A stretch of 64,000 nucleotides of DNA from Heterobilharzia americana (Eukaryota; Platyhelminthes; Trematoda; Strigeidida; Schistosomatidae), in NCBI GenBank assembly GCA_944470555.2, contig OX104129.1:84776820-84840819 (forward strand). The letters are read 5' to 3'. Below the pieces are notes generated by a model. It was not told the DNA's origin and ran no database searches. It was given only the letters and a program-made list of their open reading frames with translations. Of this stretch, positions 55,927-64,000 are shown piece after piece. The first letter of the stretch is position 1; every line of letters begins with the position of its first letter. The position numbers were made by a program, and so were the translations under genes.

Positions 55927-56853
55927 TTAGTCCCTTGGGTTCCTAGTGGAACATAGGGCTTCAGTAGCACGCCTCCAGTGAACTCTGTTCTCTGAGATCG
56001 TTTGAACCTGGTCCCACGACAGCCCACAAGCTCTCATTTCCTCCTCGCACGACCTCCTCCATGTCACCCTCGGACGTCCAACTCGTCGCTTCCCATGGGG
56101 ATTCCACTCGAGGGCCTGGCGCGTGATGTCCTCAGTCGGCCTTCTCAGTGCATGGCCAATCCATCTCCACTTCCTCCTGCATATTTGTTGGGTGATAGGT
56201 TCTTGGTTGGTTCGTTCCCAGAGTTCCTTGTTGCTTATTTTTTCTGGCCATCTGATCTTCAGCAGCGAGCGTAAGCAGTTGTTGATGAATGTCTGTAGTT
56301 TATTGGAAATACCTTTCGTGACGCGCCAAGTCTCTGAGCCATACAAGAGCACTGACTTGACGTTGGTGTTGAAAATCCGTATCTTGTTCCGCATGCTGAG
56401 TGCAGAAGATCTCCACACTGGTTTCAGGCTAATGAACGCCTGTCTTGCCTTTCCAATTCTGACTTTGACGTCCTCGTCCGTCCCGCCTGTAGTTGAAACA
56501 GTGCTTCCTAGATAAGTGAAGGAGGTTACTTCCTTCAAGTTTCTCCCGTTGATGGTGATTGGAGTTTGTTGTTGTTGTTGATGGTGGTGGTGCGGTATCT
56601 TCATCACTTCTGTCTTCTCTATATTCACCTGAAGTCCCGTCTTAGCTGCCTCTTCTATCAACTTGTTAGTTTTTGCCTGCAGATCTTCAAGTTTGTGTGA
56701 CATTAGGCATAAGTCATCGGCGAAATCCAAGTCTTCTAGGTTCTTTTCCGTCGTCCAGTGTATCCCCCTCTTCTCGCTGCCTACTGTTTGCTGCATGATC
56801 CAGTCCACCACAATAAGGAATATCATGGGGGATAGTAGGCAACCTTGTTTCAC
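55927..56853 (-). pseudogene. RTE reverse transcriptase C-terminal segment with FADD
   Basis: The 308-residue frame starts MKQGCLLSPMIFLIVVDWIM, then LDFADDLCLMS (FADD codons at 56,713-56,724), [11 protein letters not shown], a glutamine-rich QQQQQ tract, NLKEVTSFTYLGSTVS (the seed region of the (TAGG)n array elsewhere), LLYGSETWRVTKG and RKWRWIGHALRRP. It ends at ATEALCSTRNPRD close to the 3' end. It is continuous with the previous segment apart from the frame change. Confidence 0.9.
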
Positions 56854-58303
56854 TCCTTCCTGTCTTCACTTCAAAGGCATCACTGAGCTTCCCATTGTGG
56901 ATTACTTGGCATGTGGCATCTTCATATAGTTGTTGAATGAGGCGGATAAAGGTTTGCGGTACTCCGTAGTATTGAAGCAGTTTCCAAATTACTTCTCGGT
57001 CGACGCTGTCAAAGGCCTTCTCAAAGTCGATGAAGTTGAGGTAGAGAGCTGATTGCCATTCAATGCTCTGTTCTATGATGATACGAAGCGTTGCAATTTG
57101 GTCTGCACATGATTTGTACTTCCTGAAGCCTGCCTGTTCCGGTCGCAGTTTTGAATCCAGTGCGTCTTTAAGCCTCTCTAGGATGATGCGGCTTAATATT
57201 TTACTTGGGGTGGACAGGAGAGTGATTCCGCGCCAGTTCTTGCAAGCACTGAGGTCTCCCTTCTTCGGCAGTTTGACAAGGTAACCCTTCTTCCAATCGT
57301 CCGGTACCTTCTCTTCCTTCCACACCTTCTGCAATAGTGGTGTGAGCATGTCCGCTGTTGTCTCTGCATCTGTTCTCAGTGCTTCTGGCGGTATTCCATC
57401 TGGTCCTGCTGCTTTCCCGCATTTCAGTAGCTTTATGGCGTTCAGGACTTCCATTTTCGTTGGGGGATTAATGTTCACTTGTAGTTCAGCGGCTGCAGGT
57501 GGTATTTGTGGACGAAGTGCAGGTGGTGGTCGATTCAAGAGCTTCTTGAAGTGGTCGGCCCATCGTTTCCTCTGTTTCTCTTCTTTTGTAATTAAATTTC
57601 CTTCTTCATCTTTTATTGGTTTCATCTGTGTTGGTCTCTTCCCTGATAGCAACCTGGTTATTTGATACAATGTCGTCAGGTCTCTCTTACCTGCAGCCTG
57701 TTCTGCTTCACTTGCCAGTGTTTCGTAGAAGTGTCTTTTGTCTTTGCGTGCACTCTTCTTCACTTCTTTGTTCAGTGTTTTATACATTGTGCTCAGTTCC
57801 TCTTGTCGTTGAGCATCCTTGCACTGGTTTATCTTCTGCTTCACCATCCTCCTCTCCTCTATCAGCTTCCAGGTATCCGTCGAGATCCATTCCTTGTCTT
57901 CTTTCTTCTTCCTTCCTAATACTGTTGTGCAGGTTTCTTTCCACATAGCTTTCAAAGACTTCCAGTGTTCTTCCACACAGGTTTCTTCAGGGATGTTCCT
58001 CGATGTCTCCCATTTTGTCTTGATGGCTGCCTTGAAGATCTCCTTTGTAGTTTCATCCTTCAGTTTCCGAGTGTTGTACTTGAGTTGAGGTCTATCACCA
58101 GCTTCCTTGAAGGCTTTTAACTTGATTTCGTAGGTTCCTTGCACTAGATAGTGGTCTGAACCTACATCTGCTCCTCTTCTTGACCTTGTGTTAAGTAGAC
58201 TGCGTCTCCATTTTCTTGAGATTGAGATAAAGTCGATTTGATTTTTAGTGTGTCCATCTGGTGAAATCCATGTCGCTTTGTGGATATCCTTGTGCTTGAA
58301 CAC
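56714..58303 (-). pseudogene. RTE endonuclease end and reverse transcriptase
   Basis: A 529-residue frame starts with the end of the endonuclease (FKHKDIHKATWISPDG, then GSDHYLV). After a lysine-rich linker come the reverse transcriptase blocks: AGPDGIPPEALRTDAE, VPDDWKKGYLVKLPKKGD, NWRGITLLS, LRPEQAGFRK and LYLNFIDFEKAFDSV with the first catalytic aspartate. At DAFEVKTG a 4-bp duplication shifts the frame, and the last 40 residues or so are out of frame. The remainder, with F-A-D-D, is in the overlapping segment at 55,927-56,853. Confidence 0.9.
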
Positions 58304-58308
58304 ACTGC

Positions 58309-58944
58309 CTAGCCTCCAATCACCAGATCGTTGAATGCACAGAATTCTGCAAACAATTCTCCATTCTCATTCATTTCACCTAGCGCCTCTCGACCCATGG
58401 TTAGTTCTCTTCCCGTGTTGTCCCCTCCCAGTTTGGCATTCATGTCGCCCATTAGAATTTTGATATCGCCAACTGACGTCTTGTCCAGTGTTGATTGAAG
58501 TTGTCTGTAGAAATCCTCCTTTTTCTCTTGCTCTGCATTATTTGTAGGTGCATAACATTGTATGATTGTGACCTTTCTTCCTTTTGAGTTGAATCTTGCT
58601 GTCATGATCCAGCCGGAGGAGATTGGTTCCCACTGCATGAGAGCCTTCGATGCTCTTGAGGACATCATGATAGCCACTCCCTCAGTGTGCTCGTGGTTGG
58701 CGTCTGGGTGACCGGAGTAGATTATTGATTCTCCAGTTGACAGTTTGGAGAGTCCACTCCCAATCCATCTGCTTTCGCAAATCCCAAGCACTTCGATGTG
58801 ATACCTTCTCATCTCCTTTGCAATCTGGGCTGCCTTACTGGGTTCAAACATCGTGCGGACATTCCATGTCCCCACGTTTACTTTCGCTTTCATCGAGAGA
58901 AGACACATCGGCCAATTGGCTTCCCGAAGGCAGGCTTTCACCAA
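58309..58944 (-). pseudogene. RTE endonuclease, N-terminal part
   Basis: The 211-residue segment opens with NVGTWNVRTM (residues about 23-31). It contains LGICESRWIGSG with the catalytic glutamate (about 54-65), GVAIMMS, IIQCYAPT and ILMGDMNAKLGGDN with the D-x-N pair (about 165-178). It stops at DLVIGG because of a 5-bp insertion. The SDH motif that completes the active site is in the next segment (GSDHYLV, about 58,155-58,175). In an intact element this part nicks the target DNA. Confidence 0.9.
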
Positions 58945-59141
58945 CTGGCGTCATTTCGCCTCTCCGATTCCAGCGGGGAATAAGTTTGTTTTCATTTTTT
59001 ATATTTTGTTTGTGCTTTGAATTTTCTTTAGCGGTTATATTTGTTTTACGGGGTAGGGTTGCTAGCCCTATGCCCAACCTTCCCTCTTTACCCGGGCTTA
59101 GGACCGGCTAGTAACTAGTAAACTAATTAACCAGGCGAGGT

Positions 59142-59152
59142 TGAACAGATTA
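59142..59152. repeat. Target-site duplication, right copy
   Basis: TGAACAGATTA follows the element's first bases (AACCTCGCCTGG read on the minus strand). The match with the left copy shows the original locus had a single copy joined to TAGCCCCCTGG. Confidence 0.85.
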
Positions 59153-59438
59153 TAGCCCCCTGGAAAAATTCGGATCACTTAGCATCCAAAAGATTTATCT
59201 GCTTTCAACAAAAGGGGATAAGAGGTCATTTTGAATAGCCGTAGCCACCGACTGAAAGCAGACGCCAAAACTCTGCGTCAGCCCTTGGCGAAAAGGAAAA
59301 CAACTTGGGATCCTTGCACTTCCAGAGGATTCAGAGTGAATCACCCCTCGAGATCGGAAGCTGATAGAAGAATTAGCGTGTCCTTTCACAATAATAAAAT
59401 ATCCCAAGACAACATAAGAGTACTAAGGAAGTGGATAC
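59153..59438. other. Unassigned sequence before the right inverted arm
   Basis: No assignment. It is contiguous with 53,801-55,900 once the RTE insertion is removed. Confidence 0.4.
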
Positions 59439-62400
59439 TCTCCCACACTCTACGGTATGGGAATCACAGATACATTACAAATCACACCATGTCGCTCTTG
59501 AAAAGCCATCAGAACTTCGTGCAGAAAAGCATTCATCTGCTCTGAAACAATGTCTGAACGCTGCATATGACCAGTTGTGATCTGCTTCAGCATTCCTTAA
59601 GCGAAGAGGAGGCTTTCTGCCTTCAACTTTCCGGTAGTTTGCGTCAACTGAATGGCGCACCACAACTTCTAGGTCTCTGCCAATTTCAAATTTTTGGATC
59701 TCGTCGAATAACATCGGGTACCTGATGACCAGTGCAACAATCTCTAACCTCCTCCATGCCAGCCGTGCCACTTCTGTTGACAAGGACAGCAGGGGCTGAT
59801 GGAGGAAAGCAATGCCAGCACATGGCACAGGTAAAGTGGTGATGAACTAAGATAATGGAGAAATGCTCAAAGCAAGATGCCAGGTCTGGTGGTGGTGACT
59901 TATGGAAACCACCCTTATCTGAGGTCGTTAGACTCAATATAAGCCCTTCTCTCGGGATTATGGTAACTATCTTCCCCGAACCATATGAGAGTATATCTGA
60001 GCTCCCACTGGCACACAAATGCAAAACAAAGTCACCGTCTACAAGCATTTGTAATACAGCTTAAACTAGGATGCAAGAAATGTACTACATAAGACCTCAA
60101 GGGTATTCTACAGGTGAAATATAAAACTACATAGCCCTTTACTCCCTGTGTCCTCTTAAGATACTCTAGTCCTCAATATTACTCCCCAAATTCAAAGACA
60201 ACTAACTTCACTTCCCACGCCTCTATTTTTCTCTTTATCTCCCGATGCACAGATCATGATGGCAGATCATATCAACGCACTGGGCACCGAGGTGCACTTC
60301 GAGCTTCTATTCAACACGTGAGAACTATCATCTTTTACCGCCCATAGATGCGAAATCACCAGGAGCTAGACAATTCGTCCCAGACTACAACCTCTCCTGA
60401 GTACATAGCTGCAATTGGGAGAGCAAATAGAAATGTTGGTAGAAAATGCCATTTGCATCCGAGCATTCAAGTTCTTTCGGTCCTGACAACCACTCGCCTG
60501 AAAACGGAGCTAAGCGACAGTGACTCCATATGATGCGCCGACCTAGAAGTCTCGGTGAATGGTTCGATGGTGAAACCTCTTATATTCTCCACCATGATAT
60601 GACAACAGCAGCTGAATAGAATTACGTGCCTGACTTTACATATTCAAATGACTCTGCTGACAACATTGTAGGCCAAAACAATTGCTACACTCCGCGTGAC
60701 ACAGCTCAATATCAAACCCAAATTTGTGTCCTCCATCTATCCCAGTTTCACTTGCCATCCATATAGTACAAACTTATTGAATACAGACGCCTCCGGATTC
60801 GTCTGTTCTCAACATTCGATGTGCAATATACTCTTATAGATTCCCCGACTTACTATATCTTCCCATACTGAGTGATTATACCCTCATTTACTTTCATCAG
60901 TGTTGTTTAACGATATCGCTCCTATCCAATAGTTGTGACAAGTAGTATCCAGACAACCGTTTGCTCCGGAAGACCATGTATGGCACGATGATTCGTTTCT
61001 TTCTAAACTTTTGCAGCTTCAATAAGAAGATAACATTTGGATATTGCCTGTAAAAATGGCATGTGTCCGTGTAATTCATTGCTCGAAATATATTATTGTT
61101 GTTATTATCTTGGCTAACTACCCGAAAAGCGCCCCAAACTATCTGCAAGACGCCTTCATGGACTACGTGGTCATGCGCTTAGTGCATAGAGAACCAGTTG
61201 CCTTCACCCCGATGCCCTTCATAAGCTCAAGAAGACCTACATTTGATCCAGCCCTGAAGTTTGCAACGTCACTAAACCACCACACCGGAAAACCGGTGCG
61301 AACACCTCCCGAAAAAGTGGAGAGACGAACCATAGAAGGTATTGTGGGGGTGTGTCGAAGATCTCACGGGGACAGTCTAAATTGGCTGGGCCTTGACAAA
61401 ACCAGTCAACATGCAATGCATGGCGGCTTAGTGACAGTTCACAAGACTTTGGTCAGTCGAAACCATTTGAGAGTAGTGGTATTTCCCTATGGTCATCATG
61501 GTGACCCTCCCCAAAACTTAACCAGGATGGCTCGTCAAAGAACAAATTCTACCTGTTGTAACACCTGTATTCGCGTGGTTGGCCCCTAGAGGGCACTATT
61601 TGATGAAGTTCGCAGCGCTCAACCTCTATAAGACTTCAAGAAAAGGTTGAACGGCTACAAGATGGATCGCTCTCATCCAGTTGGGGTGCGGAGTGGGCTG
61701 AGGCAAGAAACGAACATCCCATCAGTTCAACATTTTATTTTGCTCCATGCTAATTGTTTTTCGTTGTCACCTATATTATCGACACGGATCAGTCATCTAT
61801 CTCTCCGTAACAACCCACTTCTCCTCTCTCCCCCTTGGGCGCCTTACGTTTCCAGTTATCTCATCGCCGTTGACATCACTACTATTCCTATTTTCACCCC
61901 TCCTACGACAATTTGCCTGCTTATTTCCCAATTTTGGACTTCCTGTTGACTGACTATTCATGTAAATCACCCCCCACCATGTCCCTCCTTACCCTTTCTC
62001 TGAATCCGTCATTTCCTACTGACTCTCTGGTCGCTTTCTTTTCGCGTGGTATTTTTCTTGACCATTTGCTTTCTTTGATTAACCTGTGAACCCTAGTGCC
62101 ATTTCAGTGCGAGTCAGGATAACTGTCTCGCAACCCAATATCAGAAAATGCTTTCAGCGCCTCGGTCCTCGAACAAACCAGCCACTCACTTCGGAGTGGC
62201 AACCTTAGGGTCTTTTGGCTGATGAATACTAGCTTTCCCATAGTAGTGGCCTGCCTCCGCTGCTGTTCACGGTTGTCTAGGTTCTGACGTCATCTGTGAA
62301 CGTAAAACTAGATAGCCCTGCCTCTGTCAGTAGCTCGACGACTGAGCAGGAGAAGGTTGGCTACGCCACTTGTTTCCATTGGAGCGGCATTCCAGTACTG

Positions 62401-64000
62401 ATGGTCCTCTACTTTCAGTCTCTGAAAATTTCCTCGTACCGGTCTCTCAACCACCGGTGGATTCTGAAGCTTCCCAGCGTTGTTGGAAGCCCTGCATTAG
62501 GAGCGTTGCTGAGAAGATTACTGAAATCATTGTGATCATATTGTCCGTCAACCAGAAACTGATTTATTTCAACGGGTTTTCGAAGTACTCGGCGATGGTC
62601 TTTTCTCTTGACTTGACGATTGTGCTGGTCGAACTAATGGGGCGATAGTTCGCGATGAGATGCAGGCCGGACTGATAATAGCATCCTCCTGATCCACTGA
62701 TGATTTCAACCAGTTCGATGGAACGGTAGGTGGTATGTACAATTGTCTGCCTATGGTTGGAGCTCATACGAACCACTAGACGTACCATGGATTGGATCCT
62801 GACACAGTCGACAAATTTATTATCAACGTCATTGGTGCCATTCTTGGGTTAAGCTCAGGAGGAGCTATAGGGCATTCACCACCGTAACCTCAGAACGCTT
62901 GGTTAAACCGATGTAACACAACTTCGGCTTTAAATGAGCTATCTTCCTCTTCTTCTCTTCAGCCTCCATCGGTACGTACTGTTGGCATGACTTCGACCAT
63001 GCAGGTTCTTCTCTTGAAGACAGCTGAACTTGCCTCACGACATCGGAAAGAACCTTTGACGAGTTTTTTCGTGTGATCTCCTTGACATTGCGATCAGGGC
63101 TTCGTTAGAGTTCTAAGAGCCATAATATTTGATTCTGAGCCGCTCTGAACCGGTAGACTTTAGCGGGTTCTATGACCTTTCCCGAGGTGCTAAGGTGCCT
63201 CTTAACCCGTTTGCACTTCCGCTGGGGAAAATTCGCTGATACGCAAGGTACGACCTTGGAGACAACTCAGGTGTAGCCGCTAGTAGCTCCTATTGGGCTT
63301 GAATCACTCACCATTAATAGAAGAGCCAGTACAAACTCAGTAGTCCAGAAAGTTAGCTTATACCCTGATAGACGAAATATTCACACACCTTCACACTAAA
63401 CTGAACGTGGATATAGACCACTTGACTAACTCTGAACCTGAAGGACAGAACCGAGCGGTCACTACTTGGAGGGGAGGGAAGATAAAATTATTTTTCGCAA
63501 GAGTCATCTATGAAAGCTGGGTAGGGAAGGGAACAGTCCTGGATGGAAGCAAAACGCGTATCCCTAAAGGGGTCCTACATGAATGCATTCTGCAAGACGG
63601 TCATGTGTGGCATGCTGTCAAACCTACTGCTGGATCCTCGTGAATTTAATTAAACCCAATCTACTCAGGGTGCACTGCTGTCCCACAAGATAATACAAAT
63701 GATGCATATATTTCAACCCTCAAGGTGTCCTAAAATACAGTAATCCACCTGACAGTTTTAAGCGCGGTAAGGCGCACAGGTGACAAATCTAAAGCCTTGG
63801 AGACTGACGTTGACACTGATGACACCACAAGTTCAAATATACGCAGTGGAATACCAAAAGTGTGTCCAGAAACCGCAGAAAAAGTAGCTACGACAGAGAG
63901 AATTGCATAGGGATAAATACAAATAATCAGTAAACTTCGATCGGTTTCCCCTGTATCTAGTGTGGTGTCTCACATCAACAGCTTTTTATATCCTCTGATC
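59439..64000 (-). repeat. Right arm of the large inverted duplication (copy 3), runs off window
   Basis: This is the reverse complement of 45,354-49,915. It carries the same frames, including the 181-residue one at 61,044-61,589, the 78-residue one at 63,407-63,643 and the decayed reverse transcriptase (62,284-62,694). One visible difference changes TAA to TCA (59,568-59,570 on the minus strand), lengthening a frame here to 117 codons from 87 in the left arm. Confidence 0.93.
61044..61589 (+). CDS. Unidentified 181-residue open frame, inverted copy
   Basis: It is identical in predicted sequence to the frame at 47,765-48,310, described there. Context gives no function: it lies within a repeat unit that also holds a dead reverse transcriptase, so a transposon origin is more likely than a host gene. 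Confidence 0.25.
   Translation: MPVKMACVRVIHCSKYIIVVIILANYPKSAPNYLQDAFMDYVVMRLVHREPVAFTPMPFISSRRPTFDPALKFATSLNHHTGKPVRTPPEKVERRTIEGIVGVCRRSHGDSLNWLGLDKTSQHAMHGGLVTVHKTLVSRNHLRVVVFPYGHHGDPPQNLTRMARQRTNSTCCNTCIRVVGP

Larger units (their letters stand above)
55912..59141 (-). mobile_element. Near full-length RTE LINE (SR2-like), minus strand
   Basis: The element is 3.2 kb: a 5' UTR (59,141 down to about 58,945), one long protein region covering endonuclease and reverse transcriptase in three frame segments, and a 3' end ACTAGGAACCCAAGGGACTA with a TAA-rich tail. An 11-bp duplication flanks it. Two short insertions break the frame: GCCTA near 58,307-58,314 and a 4-bp duplication (GGAA on the coding strand) near 56,855-56,860. 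Otherwise the coding sequence is open, so insertion is recent. It lies in the spacer between the arms of the large inverted duplication. Confidence 0.92.

Noticed and set aside
55676..58303. Plus-strand open frames across the RTE element
   Set aside because: They are antisense shadows of the minus-strand endonuclease and reverse transcriptase; motifs are only in the minus-strand frames.

Overview
The window is almost certainly nuclear DNA of a parasitic flatworm of the schistosome type (Schistosoma or a close relative such as Trichobilharzia). The basis is the repeat content: many decayed RTE-type LINEs of the kind common in schistosomes, Penelope-like elements with a GIY-YIG-type domain, a CR1-type LINE, and tRNA-derived SINEs carrying hammerhead ribozymes like the schistosome Sm-alpha repeat. 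The AT-rich background and the (TAA)n LINE tails fit. No host gene with several convincing exons, no rRNA, no functional tRNA and no CRISPR array was seen. The only candidate host coding sequence is one short signal-peptide-like exon near 34.4 kb, and it is weak.

Layout. 0-18 kb: scattered fragments of RTE LINEs, SINEs and Penelope-like elements in both orientations, plus the 3' half of a second non-LTR element (11.6-12.9 kb) facing a 3' fragment of the same family (13.7-14.1 kb). A 343-bp (TAGG)n array at 16.7-17.0 kb sits inside an RTE reading frame. 19-25 kb: an inverted SINE cluster; a Penelope-like element arranged as a nearly perfect 685-bp-arm palindrome (22.05-23.43 kb); and a second, decayed pair of Penelope fragments in the same divergent arrangement (24.2-24.8 kb). 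25-35 kb: more RTE fragments and inverted hammerhead SINE pairs.

36-64 kb is built from copies of one large unit. Copy 1 (36.09-39.07 kb) and copy 2 (from 43.46 kb) are direct repeats with a constant 7,369-bp offset. Copy 2 continues to about 49.9 kb and has an inverted partner at 59.44-64.0 kb that runs off the window. All landmarks in the inverted arms sum to 109,354, so no indels separate them over about 4.5 kb. The unit holds a decayed CR1-like reverse transcriptase and reading frames I do not recognise. Between the arms lie a broken CR1-type LINE (50.9-53.8 kb) and one young, essentially full-length RTE LINE on the minus strand (55,912-59,141) flanked by an 11-bp target-site duplication.

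How the parts relate. LINE-encoded endonuclease and reverse transcriptase would be expected to move both LINEs and SINEs. SINE transcripts start from tRNA-like A/B boxes and carry hammerhead motifs. Three SINE families here share one hammerhead architecture, with a very short self-complementary stem III (ACGCGCGT, ACAGCTGT and ACCTAGGT types). One copy (15,726-15,771, minus strand) has every core nucleotide intact. The repeated inverted pairing of SINE and Penelope copies and the large inverted duplication are the most unusual structural features.
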